Counted from the stretch's first letter, positions 18,594-31,783 are shown. The stretch is DNA of 64,000 nt from Streptomyces acidiscabies (GCF_020010905.1 NZ_JAGJBY010000001.1:2934001-2998000); one strand, 5' to 3'. Notes: generated from the sequence alone by a model not told the origin. Translations and numbers: made by a program.

Positions 18594-20419
18594 TCAGGCC
18601 CCTGCCTTGCTGAGGACGGTGGGCGCTTCGGCCTCTTCGTGGAACTCCAGTTGGCGGCGGCGGTTGGGGATCAGGCCTTCGGGCCGGAAGCGCATGATGA
18701 GGATGAGTGCGACGCCGAAGCTGAAGAGCTGGTACTCGCCGAGGAACTGGAGCTTGTTGGGGATGAGGAAGAGGAGCGCCGCGCCGACGAGGGGTCCGCT
18801 GATGGTGCCCATGCCGCCGAGGACGACGGCGGCCAGCAGGAACGCGGAGTTGGGCGGCGAGGAGCTGGCGAAGACGTACTGGTCCGGGGTGACGGCGTAG
18901 CTGACGTGGGCCTGGACGGTGCCGGCGAGGCCGGCGAGGGTGGCGCCGACGGCGAAGGCGATGAGCTTGACGCGGAAGCCGTTGATGCCCATGGCGAGGG
19001 CGGCGGTCTCGTCCTCGCGGATGGCGATCCAGGCGCGGCCGATGCGGGAGTCGCTGCTGCGCCGGAAGACGACGATGACGACGGCGGTGATGAGGAGCAT
19101 CAGCAGGAAGTAGTTGGCGAAGCGGCCGATGGTGAAGCCCGCGATGTCGTGCGGGATACCGAGGTCGAAGCCGAAGATCTTCAGGTCGGGGATGGAGACG
19201 ACGCCGTTGGAGCCGTTGGTGACCTTGGGACCGGAGGTGCCGTCGAGGTTGTTGACGGTGATGCGGAAGATCTCGCCGAAGCCGAGGGTGACGATGGCGA
19301 GGTAGTCGCCGCGCAGCCGCAGCGTCGGGGCGCCGATGAGGACGCCGAAGACGAGGGAGGCGGCGGCGCCGACGAGGACGGCGGCCCAGAAGGGGAAGTG
19401 GACGTCGATCGGCGAGGTGGTGCTGCCGGAGACGAGGGCGGCGGCGTAGGCGCCGACGCCGAGGAAGGCGACGTATCCGAGGTCGAGGAGCCCGGCGAGG
19501 CCGACGACGATGTTCAGGCCGAGGGCGACGGTGGCGAAGATGAGGATCTGGACGCCGATGGTTGCGTACTGGTCGTCGGTCTGGGTGAAGGGGAAGAGCG
19601 CGGCGGTGATGAAGCCGCCGGTGATGGTGATGCTCTGGTGGCGTGAGGTGATCTGGGAGGCGTGGGCGACGAGGCCGGCCTTGTTGAGGGCGGCGAAGCC
19701 GAACCCTGCCGTGATCAGGAAGCCGATGAAGAGTTCGTCGTACTCGGTGCCGATGCCGTAGGTGAAGACGGTGAGGCCGAGGGCGAGGACGGCGATGATG
19801 ATGAGGATCTCGGCGTACGGGGGGAGCGCGCGGACCTGCCCCGGTGCGTCGGCGCCGAAGGCGGCCTTGACGGTCGTCCACTGGTGGCGGGCGCGGTGCT
19901 TGAACTGTTCCCAGCCGCTGTCGTCGGGGTCGATCGGGTCGGGCGCGGGATGCTCGAAGGGCAGGGCGAGGGCGCCGGTCAGGGCGATGAGGGTGGCCGC
20001 TGCGGCGACGTAGGCGCCGGGTTCGAGGTTGACGACGCCGCCGAGGTCGGTGCTGATCGCGATGACCGTGTACCAGGTGGTGGCGAAGCCGGCGAGGGCG
20101 GCGAACTTGACGGCCGCGTCGCCGCCGGCCGGGGTGAGCCAGGCCAGGCCCTTCACGCCGTACGAGGAGAGGGTGAAGAGGGCGGTCAGGGCGGCGGCGA
20201 CGAGGACGAGGACCTGGAGGCCGCCGGGGTAGCCGTAGACGGTGAGGTCGCCGGGGAAGTCGCCGGTCCAGGTCCAGGCGAGGAAGGTCGAGACGATGGC
20301 CAGCGCGCTGCCGCCGAGGGCGAGGGCGCGGCCGGTCTTCTCGGGGAGGGCGACGAGTCCGGCGGACGCGGGCGCGGTGTCCGGGGTCTTCGGTGCGGTG
20401 GTCTGTGTCGTCATGGGTG

Positions 20420-20423
<4 letters not shown>
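18594..20423 (-). CDS. livM: Branched-chain amino acid ABC transporter permease LivM, long form
   Basis: 609 residues, about 200-300 longer than enteric LivM. The canonical permease part begins near residue 285 (GLNIVVGLAGLLDLGYVAF) and includes the EAA-like loop IAIREDETAALAMGIN. The N-terminal half adds several transmembrane segments and a charged loop (HPAPDPIDPDDSGWEQFKHR) with no obvious catalytic motif. The GTG start overlaps the livH stop (GTGA). Long LivM proteins are, from memory, usual in Streptomyces. The extension's role is unknown. Confidence 0.93.
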
Positions 20424-21349
<926 letters not shown>

Positions 21350-21397
21350 CGCATGTCCTCCGAGACGGTCGTGTGTGACGGTGGCCGGATGCGAGTG

Positions 21398-21431
21398 CGC
21401 GCGGGGCGCTGTTGGAACAGCGCCCCGCGCG
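21398..21431 (-). terminator. Hairpin between livK and livH (attenuator or mRNA stabiliser)
   Basis: CGCGCGGGGCGCTGTT pairs perfectly with AACAGCGCCCCGCGCG (16 bp, effective loop TGGA). There is no T-run. Such a structure after a binding-protein gene usually lowers expression of the downstream permeases relative to the binding protein. Confidence 0.75.
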
Positions 21432-21462
21432 GCTCGTCGTGAGGGGGGTGTGGCTAGGTGTG

Positions 21463-22695
21463 TCAGCCGCCGTTGTAGGTGCCGGTGGTGACGGTCTTCC
21501 AGGCGCCGGCCGTGACGGAGTAGACGGTGAGCTGCTTGTTGGTCGCGTCGCCGAACTCGTCGAAGGAGACCTTGCCGGTCACGCCGTCGAAGGAGACGTT
21601 CTGCATGGCGGCGAGGATCTTGGCGCGGGGGTCGGCGGGGAGCTTGCCGCCGTTGTCGTCGACGACCTTCTTGACGGCCTCGATGATCGCCCAGGCGCTG
21701 TCGTACGAGTAGCCGCCGTAGGCGGAGTAGCCGTCGGTGTAGCCGCCGGCCTTGTAGTCGTCGATGAACTTCTTGGCGGAGGGCAGTGACTCGACGGGGG
21801 CGCCGACGGAGGTCGCGATGTCGCCGTTGCCGGTGGCGCCGGCGAGCGCGATGAACTTGTCGTCCTTGATGCCGTCGCCGCCGACCAGCGGGACGTTCGC
21901 GCCGCCCGCCTTGATCTGCTTGGAGAGCGGGCCGGCCTGCGGGTACTCGCCGCCGTAGTAGACGACGTCGGCGCCGGAGGCCTTGACCTTGGCGGCGACC
22001 GCGGAGAAGTCCTTGGCGTCCGGGTTGATGTGCTCGGTGCCGACGACCTGGCCGCCGAGCTTCTTGAACTCGGCGGTGAAGGTGCCCGCGAGGCCGGCGC
22101 CGTACGCCTTCTTGTCGTCGATGACGAAGACCTTGGTCTTCTTCGCCGTGTTGTGGACGTACTGCGCGGCGAACGGGCCCTGGATGGCGTCCGTGGTCGC
22201 GGTGCGGTAGAACGACTTGAACTGGCGGACCTTCTTGGTCGCCCAGTCCGGGCCCTGGGTCAGGATCGGGCCGGTGGTGGCCGGGGAGATCTGGACCAGG
22301 CTCGCGGCCTCGAAGATCTTCTGCATCGTGACGGCGACGCTGGTGTTCAGCGGGCCGACGACGCCGATGACGTTCTTGTCGGCGACGAACTTCGTGGCGT
22401 TCTGCTGGCCGGGGGCGGACAGGCCCTGGTCGTCGAGGGGCTGGATCTTGAAGGTGACGCCCTTGACGAACTCCTGCTTGTTCGCGATCTTCGTCGCGAG
22501 GTCGGCGGAGTTGCGCATACCGAGACCCATGGCGGACAGGTCGCCGCTGATCGGGGCGTCCAGGCCGATGGTGACGGTGGTGGTGCCGTCCGAGCCGGAC
22601 TTGTCACCGCTGTCGTCGCGCGAGCCACAGGCGGTCAGAGTGAGAGAGCCCGCCGCCAGTGCGGCGGTGATGGCGATGAACGAGCGTTGACGCAC
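21463..22695 (-). CDS. livK: Branched-chain amino acid ABC transporter substrate-binding lipoprotein
   Basis: 410 residues. The lipoprotein signal ends at LTAC (Cys23), followed by a Ser/Asp linker and a type-I periplasmic binding fold (VTIGLDAPISGDLSAMG, KNVIGVVGPLNTSVA, AYGGYSYDSAW). It captures Leu/Ile/Val or related ligands outside the membrane. GTG 22695 has AAAGGA upstream. It is the promoter-proximal gene of the operon. Confidence 0.94.
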   Translation of the reverse strand: MRQRSFIAITAALAAGSLTLTACGSRDDSGDKSGSDGTTTVTIGLDAPISGDLSAMGLGMRNSADLATKIANKQEFVKGVTFKIQPLDDQGLSAPGQQNATKFVADKNVIGVVGPLNTSVAVTMQKIFEAASLVQISPATTGPILTQGPDWATKKVRQFKSFYRTATTDAIQGPFAAQYVHNTAKKTKVFVIDDKKAYGAGLAGTFTAEFKKLGGQVVGTEHINPDAKDFSAVAAKVKASGADVVYYGGEYPQAGPLSKQIKAGGANVPLVGGDGIKDDKFIALAGATGNGDIATSVGAPVESLPSAKKFIDDYKAGGYTDGYSAYGGYSYDSAWAIIEAVKKVVDDNGGKLPADPRAKILAAMQNVSFDGVTGKVSFDEFGDATNKQLTVYSVTAGAWKTVTTGTYNGG

Positions 22696-23119
22696 GATCC
22701 AGTCCTTTCCCTGGCACGGCCCTCCCCCCTGGAAGTGGCCGAGTCAGGCGTTGACCGGAGGGGTATTCCGGCCGCGCCGTGACTGGCCGTGACTCTAAGC
22801 GGGTGTGGATACCTGGAGGAGACTCTGGCCAATGCTGTGACGCTCTTGTTATGACACGGGGTAATGCAGAGCGGTACTGGAAGGGTGGAACAGTGGAATT
22901 CGAGCCGGTTCGTTCCGTCCGCATGGTGAGAACGTGCAGGACCGGGCGGGTGTGGTTCAGGAGTCTGGGGCGTTTTGCTGATGACGGAATTCGTTGCCGC
23001 AGGCTCTTGTCCGGCTGGGGTCGCTATATTGCGTCCTCATTACGCAGGGTTACGTTCATGAAAGGGAATCGGACGTTCCTGATCGCTTTTCCGTATTCCG
23101 TCGCCCGTATCGGGCCGCG
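22696..23119. other. liv operon upstream region, no gene seen
   Basis: About 420 bases between the livK start and the terminator of the thioesterase gene. It is less GC-rich than its surroundings near 22981-23100. A minus-strand TAGAGT (22792-22797) could be a -10 for livK, but no good -35 accompanies it. I found no convincing GlnR or PhoP box. Plus-strand frames here do not look coding. Confidence 0.5.
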
Positions 23120-23163
23120 AAAAACACCGCAGGTCCGCACCCCGGAGCGGGGTGCGGACCTGC
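23120..23163 (-). terminator. Terminator of the thioesterase gene
   Basis: A perfect 15-bp stem (23129-23143 with 23149-23163) has loop GGAGC. Reading on the minus strand, it is followed within four bases by a run of five T. Confidence 0.85.
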
Positions 23164-23189
23164 ATCGATATACGGCGGACGGTGACCGG

Positions 23190-23663
23190 CTACCGGACGG
23201 ACGGCGCCTGGTCGCCCGCGCCGATGTCACGCAGAAGACAGGTCAGCCGCGCCGTGCACACCCGCCGCCCCGCCTCGTCGGTGATGACGATCTCGTACGT
23301 CGCCGTCGAGCGCCCCCGGTGCACGGGCGTGGCCACGCCGGTCACCAGGCCGGAGCGCACACCCCGGTGGTGCGTGCAGTTCAGGTCCACGCCCACAGCC
23401 AGTCTCGTGCTCCCGCCGTGCAGCATCGCGCCGACCGAGCCGAGGGTCTCGGCCAGCACCGCCGAGGCGCCGCCGTGCAGCAGCCCGTACGGCTGGGTGT
23501 TGCCCTCCACCGGCATCGTGCCCACCACCTGGTCCGCGGACGCCTGGACGATCTCGACGCCCATCCGGGTGCCGAGATGGCCCGCGGAGAACAGGGACGG
23601 CAGGTCGACGCCGAGTGCGGCGTACTCGTCGACGACCTCTTGCGGGAACGTCTGCTCGGCCAT
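23190..23663 (-). CDS. PaaI-family hotdog thioesterase
   Basis: 157 residues with a single hotdog fold; the active segment LLHGGASAVLAETLGSVGA carries the usual His-Gly-Gly and helix. It would hydrolyse an acyl- or aroyl-CoA thioester. Its start is 46 bases after the YdeP-type gene stop on the same strand, so co-transcription is likely; it is closed by a strong terminator. The substrate cannot be deduced. Confidence 0.88.
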   Translation of the reverse strand: MAEQTFPQEVVDEYAALGVDLPSLFSAGHLGTRMGVEIVQASADQVVGTMPVEGNTQPYGLLHGGASAVLAETLGSVGAMLHGGSTRLAVGVDLNCTHHRGVRSGLVTGVATPVHRGRSTATYEIVITDEAGRRVCTARLTCLLRDIGAGDQAPSVR

Positions 23664-23709
23664 GGCATCCGGCTTTCGTCTCGTGGTGGCGCTGTCGCTG
23701 AGCAAACGC

Positions 23710-25989
<2,280 letters not shown>

Positions 25990-26121
25990 CCCACACTCTC
26001 CTTCGCAACCGCAAGCGGAGTCCTTAGTCGATCCTCCCACGGGGCACCGACAGCCGGGACGGGGCGGGGGCCGGGGGTCGTTGGCGGTCCGTTGTCAGTG
26101 GCGCGTGGCAGGATCGGGGGC

Positions 26122-28848
26122 GTGGCAGAGACAGCATCGAAGACGAACGACACGGCAACCGGCGGGGCCAGGCCCCGGCTGATGCTCATGGACGGGCATT
26201 CGCTGGCGTACCGCGCGTTCTTCGCGCTGCCGGTGGAGAACTTCACGACGGCGGTGGGGCAGCCGACGAACGCGATCTACGGCTTCGCCTCGATGCTGGC
26301 GAACACGTTGCGCGACGAGGCGCCCACGCACTTCGCCGTGGCGTTCGACGTGTCCCGCAAGACCTGGCGCTCCGAGGAGTTCACCGAGTACAAGGCCAAC
26401 CGCTCGAAGACGCCGGACGAGTTCAAGGGCCAGGTGGAGCTGATCGGCGAACTGCTGGACGCGATGCACGTGTCCCGGTTCGCGGTGGACGGCTTCGAGG
26501 CGGACGACATCATCGCGACGCTGGCGACGCAGGCGGAGGCGGCCGGGTACGACGTCCTGATCGTGACCGGCGACCGGGACTCGTTCCAGCTGGTCACGGA
26601 GCACACGACGGTCCTGTACCCCACCAAGGGCGTCTCGGAGCTGACCCGGTTCACCCCGGAGAAGGTTTTCGAGAAGTACGGGTTGACGCCCGCCCAGTAC
26701 CCGGACTTCGCGGCGCTGCGCGGCGACCCGTCGGACAACCTGCCGGGCATCCCGGGCGTCGGCGAGAAGACCGCCGCGAAGTGGATCAACCAGTTCGGCT
26801 CGTTCGCGGAACTGGTGGAGCGCGTCGAGGAGGTCAAGGGCAAGGCGGGCCAGAACCTCCGCGACCACCTGGACGCGGTGAAGCTGAACCGCCGCCTGAC
26901 GGAGATGGTGCGGACGGTCGAGCTGGACAAGGCGGTCCAGGACCTGGAGCGCGCCCCGTACGACCGCACGGCCGTCGCCCTGGTCCTGGACACGCTGGAG
27001 ATCCGCAACCCGTCCCTGCGTGAGCGCCTCCTCGCGGTCGACCCCGGCGGCGAGGAGGCCGGCCCGGCGCCGGTCGCCGCGCCGGGCGTGGAACTGGACG
27101 GCACGGTGCTGGGCACGGGCGAACTGGCCCCCTGGCTCGCGCAGCACGAGGCGGGCACGCTGGGCGTGGCGACCGTCGACACCTGGGCCCTGGGCGCGGG
27201 CAGCGTCGCGGAGGTCGCGCTCGCCACGGCCGACGGCCCGGCCGCCTGGTTCGACCCGGCGCAGCTCGACGAGACGGACGAGCGCGCGTGGGCGGCCTGG
27301 CTCGCGGACGCCGGCCGGCCCAAGGTCTTCCACAACGCCAAGGGCGCGATGCGGGTCTTCGCCGAGCACGGCTGGACCATCGAGGGCGTCATCATGGACA
27401 CCGCGCTGGCCGCGTACCTGGTCAAGCCGGGCCGCCGCTCCTTCGACCTGGACGCGCTCTCCCTGGAGTACCTGGGCCGCGAACTGGAGCCCGCCGCGGC
27501 GGCCGACGGCCAGCTCGCGTTCGGCGCTGACGACGGCGCGGAGAGCGAGGCCCTGATGATCCAGGCCCGCGCGATCCTCGACCTCGGCGAGGCGTTCCGC
27601 GCGCGCCTGGAGGAGGTCGGCGCGACCGACCTGCTGCGGGACATGGAGCTGCCGACGTCCGCGATCCTGGCCCGCATGGAGCGCCACGGCATCGCGGCCG
27701 ACCGCGCGCACCTGGAGGCCATGGAGCAGATGTTCGCCGGAGCCGTCCAGCAGGCGGTGAAGGAGGCGCACGCGGCGGCGGGCCACGAGTTCAACCTCGG
27801 CTCCCCGAAGCAGCTCCAGGAGGTCCTGTTCGGCGAACTGGGCCTGCCGAAGACGAAGAAGACGAAGACGGGCTACACGACCGACGCGGACGCGCTCGCC
27901 TGGCTCGCCGGCCAGACGGAGAACGAACTGCCGGTCGTCATGCTCCGCCACCGCGAGCAGGCCAAGCTCCGCGTCACCGTCGAGGGCCTGATCAAGACGG
28001 TCGCGGCGGACGGCCGTATCCACACGACGTTCAACCAGACCGTCGCCGCGACCGGCCGCCTGTCCTCCGTCGACCCCAACCTCCAGAACATCCCGGTGCG
28101 CACCGAGGAGGGCCGCGCGATCCGGCGCGGGTTCGTCGTCGGCGAGGGCTTCGAGTCCCTGATGACCGCCGACTACAGCCAGATCGAGCTGCGCGTCATG
28201 GCTCACCTCTCCGAGGACGAGGGCCTCATCGAGGCGTTCACCTCCGGCGAGGACCTCCACAACACGGTCGCCGCGCAGGTCTTCGCCGTCGACAAGGACG
28301 CCGTCGACGCGGAGATGCGCCGCAAGATCAAGGCCATGTCGTACGGCCTGGCGTACGGCCTGTCCGCGTTCGGCCTCTCCCAGCAGCTGAACATCGACGC
28401 GGGCGAGGCGCGCGGGCTGATGGACACGTACTTCGAGCGCTTCGGCGGCGTACGGGACTACCTGCACCGCGCGGTCGAGGAGGCGCGCGCGACGGGCTAC
28501 ACGGAGACCCTCTTCGGCCGCCGCCGCTACCTCCCCGACCTCAACAGCGACAACCGCCAGCGCCGCGAGACGGCCGAACGCATGGCCCTCAACGCGCCCA
28601 TCCAGGGCACGGCGGCGGACATCGTCAAGATCGCGATGCTGAAGGTGGCCGTGGCGATGGAGGAGGCGGAGCTGACCTCACGCCTGCTGCTCCAGGTCCA
28701 CGACGAAATCGTCCTGGAGATCGCGCCCGGAGAGGCCGCGCGGGTCGAGGAACTGGTCCGCCGGGAGATGGCCGACGCGGTCCACCTGCGCGCTCCGCTG
28801 GACGTGTCGGTGGGGTCGGGCCTGGACTGGGAGTCGGCGGCTCACTGA
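26122..28848 (+). CDS. polA: DNA polymerase I
   Basis: 908 residues. The N-terminal 5'-nuclease domain begins LMLMDGHSLAYRAFFALP and has the PGVGEKTAAKW helix-hairpin-helix. The central 3'-5' exonuclease domain lacks the catalytic acids (VATVDTWAL and VFHNAKGAM where active enzymes have DxE and NLKYD). Polymerase motifs are DYSQIELR (Asp684), RRKIKAMSYGLAYG, and VHDE (Asp861). It fills gaps and removes primers, without proofreading, as usual in actinobacteria. GTG 26122 sits seven bases after CAGGAT, a plausible -10, so the mRNA may be leaderless. Confidence 0.96.
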   Translation: MAETASKTNDTATGGARPRLMLMDGHSLAYRAFFALPVENFTTAVGQPTNAIYGFASMLANTLRDEAPTHFAVAFDVSRKTWRSEEFTEYKANRSKTPDEFKGQVELIGELLDAMHVSRFAVDGFEADDIIATLATQAEAAGYDVLIVTGDRDSFQLVTEHTTVLYPTKGVSELTRFTPEKVFEKYGLTPAQYPDFAALRGDPSDNLPGIPGVGEKTAAKWINQFGSFAELVERVEEVKGKAGQNLRDHLDAVKLNRRLTEMVRTVELDKAVQDLERAPYDRTAVALVLDTLEIRNPSLRERLLAVDPGGEEAGPAPVAAPGVELDGTVLGTGELAPWLAQHEAGTLGVATVDTWALGAGSVAEVALATADGPAAWFDPAQLDETDERAWAAWLADAGRPKVFHNAKGAMRVFAEHGWTIEGVIMDTALAAYLVKPGRRSFDLDALSLEYLGRELEPAAAADGQLAFGADDGAESEALMIQARAILDLGEAFRARLEEVGATDLLRDMELPTSAILARMERHGIAADRAHLEAMEQMFAGAVQQAVKEAHAAAGHEFNLGSPKQLQEVLFGELGLPKTKKTKTGYTTDADALAWLAGQTENELPVVMLRHREQAKLRVTVEGLIKTVAADGRIHTTFNQTVAATGRLSSVDPNLQNIPVRTEEGRAIRRGFVVGEGFESLMTADYSQIELRVMAHLSEDEGLIEAFTSGEDLHNTVAAQVFAVDKDAVDAEMRRKIKAMSYGLAYGLSAFGLSQQLNIDAGEARGLMDTYFERFGGVRDYLHRAVEEARATGYTETLFGRRRYLPDLNSDNRQRRETAERMALNAPIQGTAADIVKIAMLKVAVAMEEAELTSRLLLQVHDEIVLEIAPGEAARVEELVRREMADAVHLRAPLDVSVGSGLDWESAAH

Positions 28849-29691
28849 GACACCGAGGAGTGCTCTCTCCCGGAGGGCACTCCTCGCCGCTCGCCCGGCC
28901 GCGACAGCCCGTACGACGACGGCGTACACCACGACTCCCACGAGAAGCCCCGCTCCCGCCCCGAAGCACACCGTCGGGACGATCTCCCAGGGTTTGGCGC
29001 CGCGCTCTCCCCAGTACGCCCACCACCGCACCACCCGCAGCACCGCCCCCACCCCCGCGCACGCGCCGATCAGCACCCCCGCGAGCCACCGGTCCCCGAC
29101 CGACAGCACCGGCACCCCCGGCGCCGCCCCGGAGGGCGCCCGGCGCAGCGCGTACGCCAGGAACCCCCCGATGGCGACGGCGGCGACCAGCGACCCCCCG
29201 TACTGGAGGTACCAGTACAGCGGCGACCCGGCGATCTCCTCGCCGAGGACCGGGAACAGCCGCATCCCCCACCGGTCGTGATGGGTGAACGCGTCCCAGA
29301 CGACATGCGTGAGGGACCCGGCGACGGAGGAGACGTACCACCGCGCCACCAGAGCGCCCTGCACGCGCGCGCGGGGGACACCGCAGCGGGTGAGCGCGGC
29401 GACCCGGGGCCGCCCGGCGGCGGGCAGCAGTGCGACCAGCGGCTCGCGGACCAGGAGCCACAGCCCGGCCAGCAGCCACGCGAGCAGCACGTCGACCGTG
29501 AACACCCCGGCGAAGGAGTGCGTGACGTCGCCGAACCGCATCGCGCCGGGGACGGCGCTCGCCGCGTAGTACGTGAGGTCCGGCGCGAAGGACCCGGCCA
29601 CGAGAACGGCGGGAATCAGCCGACCCCGGCCGCTCCCGTCGCCGCGCACACCCGGCAGCACGGCGGCGGCGTGGCTCAGGGTGAACGGCAC
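28678..29691 (-). CDS. DUF4184 family membrane protein
   Basis: 337 residues. MPFTLSHAAAVLPG and the HxxxD-type pattern THVVWDAFTHHDRWG are family hallmarks, with about six transmembrane helices between. The resemblance to metal-dependent membrane hydrolases (YdjM-like) is weak. GTG 29691 has GGAG upstream. The frame runs 171 bases into polA on the opposite strand, so about 57 C-terminal residues (rich in Arg and Asp, with no hydrophobic helix) come from antisense of polA and from the polA terminator. Confidence 0.78.
   Translation of the reverse strand: MPFTLSHAAAVLPGVRGDGSGRGRLIPAVLVAGSFAPDLTYYAASAVPGAMRFGDVTHSFAGVFTVDVLLAWLLAGLWLLVREPLVALLPAAGRPRVAALTRCGVPRARVQGALVARWYVSSVAGSLTHVVWDAFTHHDRWGMRLFPVLGEEIAGSPLYWYLQYGGSLVAAVAIGGFLAYALRRAPSGAAPGVPVLSVGDRWLAGVLIGACAGVGAVLRVVRWWAYWGERGAKPWEIVPTVCFGAGAGLLVGVVVYAVVVRAVAAGRAARSALRERALLGVSVSRRLPVQARPHRHVQRSAQVDRVGHLPADQFLDPRGLSGRDLQDDFVVDLEQQA
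28854..28886 (+). terminator. polA terminator
   Basis: CGAGGAGTGC pairs with GCACTCCTCG six bases after the polA stop codon, with a partly paired CT-rich loop. It lies inside the C-terminal coding part of the convergent DUF4184 gene. Confidence 0.75.
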
Positions 29692-29993
29692 AACTGCTCC
29701 TCAGGCGGGAAGACGATCACGGCGACACGGTGAGGACGTCCGCCGCGCGGGGTGCGGTTCCCGGCCGCCGGGGCCTGTGGGGCGGAGGAAAACAGCCCCG
29801 ACGGGTGCCGGTGCCAAGGGAGTTGACGTAGGGTCGCCGTACTCGTCGGTACGCCCGGTGTACGCGGGTCGAGCGGTGACAGCGGGACGAAAACCGGCTG
29901 GAGGGGCAACCTCCCGGGCGGCCCGTTCGTCACACAGGTGAGCACGTGCAGACAGAGACGGGCGCTCGGGCGTCCACGGGAGGGGTTCACTTC
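29692..29993. other. Divergent intergenic region upstream of the transglycosylase
   Basis: 302 bases with no gene. It contains TTGACG (29824-29829 region), TAGGGT directly after it, and repeated GTAC-containing inverted segments around 29840-29870 that could be promoter or operator elements. I looked for the c-di-AMP riboswitch common before Streptomyces cell-wall hydrolases and did not find its conserved core. Confidence 0.4.
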
Positions 29994-31763
29994 ATGTCGG
30001 CGCATTTCGGCAGGAGGCTGCGCAAGAGCGCGGTCAACACCACCGTGGCCGCCGTCGCGGTCGCCGCCCTGGCCGCGTCCCAGGCACCGGAGGTCGTCGC
30101 GGGCACCACCCAGGACAGACCTGCCGACACACCTGCGGCAGCGGCAGACCCGGGTGCGACGACCGGAGGCGCCACCGGCAACTCGCCGTACTACACGGAC
30201 CTGCCGCCCCTCAACAGCCCGAGCCCGGTACCCAGTTCGGGCACCACCCCGATACCCGGGATACCCGGCACCGGCGCGACCGGCACCGTCTCCGAGTCGG
30301 GGATCCCCGCGACCGTCCTGGACGCCTACAAGAGGGCCGCGACGGCCCTCGCGGCCGACAAGCCCGGCTGCAACCTCCCCTGGGAGCTCCTCGCCGCGAT
30401 CGGCAAGGTCGAGTCGGGCCACGCGAGCGGCGGGAACGTCGCGGCGGACGGCACGACGATCACCCCGATCCTCGGCCCGCCCCTCAACGGCGTCGGCTTC
30501 GCCCACATCAGCGACACGGACGGCGGCGCCTTCGACGGCGACGCCCTGTACGACCGCGCCGTGGGCCCCATGCAGTTCATCCCCTCGACCTGGGCGTGGG
30601 CCGGCCGCGACGGCAACGGCGACGGCAAGAAGGACCCCAACAACGTCTACGACGCCACCCTCGCCGCCGCGCACTACCTGTGCCGCAACGGCTGGGACAT
30701 GAACACGGCGTCGGGCCTGCGCAGCGCGATCCTCAGCTACAACAACTCGACGGCGTACTACAACACCGTCACCTCGTGGCTGGAGTACTACCGCAGGGGC
30801 ACGCACGAGATCCCGAACGGCACGGGCACCCTCCCGGGCAACCGCAGCGACAACCCGGCGACCGTTCCGGGCCCGAAGCCGACCACGCCGAAGCCGAGCA
30901 CCCCGCCGAAGACCCCGGCGCCCCCGAAGACGGACCCGCCGAAGCCCCCGCCGACCACGCCGCCGCCGGCCCAGACCCCGACCGACACGGTCCGCCGCCT
31001 GGAGAACGCCGGAGCGGCCAAGCTGACGGCGACCGCCGGGAGCGCCTTCGCGCAGAAGCCCTCGGCGCGCGCGGAGACCGCCGACGGCAAGGCCGTCGCC
31101 AAGGTCCGCGTCCGCTTCCTGATCGTCGGCGACACGGACACCACGTTCACCGGCGGCGAGAAGCTCGCGACGGTCACGACCGACGCGAAGGGTGTCGCCA
31201 CGGCGCCCGCGCTCCAGGCGGGCGAGAAGACCGGCTCGTTCATCGTCCGCGCGCTGGTCATCGGCCGTACGGTCGACCCGGTCGACTACACGGCGACCGT
31301 CGACGCCCGCTCCGCCGACCTGATCTCGAACCTCCTGAACGGTCTGCTGAGCACCGTCGCGGGCGGCGAGTTCGCCGACCAGGTCCAGGTCAAGGCCACG
31401 CTGAAGGGCTCGGCCGCCGGGAAGGTCGCCGCGACCGCCACCCTGGTCGCCGCCGCCGGCGACACCACGGCCAACGACAAGGGCCCGTACTTCAAGGACG
31501 CCGACGGCAAGCCCGTCCGCACCCTGACCGGCCTGACGACGGACGCGCTCGGCCTCCTGAAGCTGCCGAAGCTGTACGCGGACGACAACGCCGGGACGTT
31601 CCTGCTGAAGATCACGACGGCGGGGGGTGCGAGCCTCACGGTCGAACTGACGGTCACGGCGGCGCCGGCCGCCACGCCGGACCCGGAGCCCGCACCGAGC
31701 GATCCGCCCTCTGCGAGCCCCTCGCCGAGCGGCTCGACCGAACCCTCACCCTCGGCCTCCTAG
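29994..31763 (+). CDS. Exported lytic transglycosylase-like protein with Pro-rich linker and Ig-like repeats
   Basis: 589 residues. After an N-terminal signal helix (VNTTVAAVAVAALAASQAPEV), a lysozyme-like domain has the catalytic Glu140 in GKVESGH and the GPMQFIPSTW and NVYDATLAAAHYLC blocks. A Pro/Thr/Lys-rich wall-spanning linker follows, then beta-rich domains (RFLIVGDTDTTF...KGVATAP type) and a Ser/Pro tail. It should cleave glycan strands in the cell wall. ATG 29994 lies ten bases after GGGAGGGG; GTG 29946 in frame is an alternative. It ends at a strong terminator. Confidence 0.88.
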   Translation: MSAHFGRRLRKSAVNTTVAAVAVAALAASQAPEVVAGTTQDRPADTPAAAADPGATTGGATGNSPYYTDLPPLNSPSPVPSSGTTPIPGIPGTGATGTVSESGIPATVLDAYKRAATALAADKPGCNLPWELLAAIGKVESGHASGGNVAADGTTITPILGPPLNGVGFAHISDTDGGAFDGDALYDRAVGPMQFIPSTWAWAGRDGNGDGKKDPNNVYDATLAAAHYLCRNGWDMNTASGLRSAILSYNNSTAYYNTVTSWLEYYRRGTHEIPNGTGTLPGNRSDNPATVPGPKPTTPKPSTPPKTPAPPKTDPPKPPPTTPPPAQTPTDTVRRLENAGAAKLTATAGSAFAQKPSARAETADGKAVAKVRVRFLIVGDTDTTFTGGEKLATVTTDAKGVATAPALQAGEKTGSFIVRALVIGRTVDPVDYTATVDARSADLISNLLNGLLSTVAGGEFADQVQVKATLKGSAAGKVAATATLVAAAGDTTANDKGPYFKDADGKPVRTLTGLTTDALGLLKLPKLYADDNAGTFLLKITTAGGASLTVELTVTAAPAATPDPEPAPSDPPSASPSPSGSTEPSPSAS

Positions 31764-31783
31764 GCCCGCACAGGCCCGCACAG

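Noticed and set aside
23040..23100. PHO box or GlnR box upstream of livK (GTTCATGAAAG, GTAACCCTGC)
   Set aside because: Single half-site-like words only; the required 11-bp direct repeats or paired GTAAC/GAAAC spacing are missing.
29692..29993. c-di-AMP (ydaO-type) riboswitch before the transglycosylase
   Set aside because: The conserved core words of that riboswitch are absent; only short GTAC inverted segments are present.
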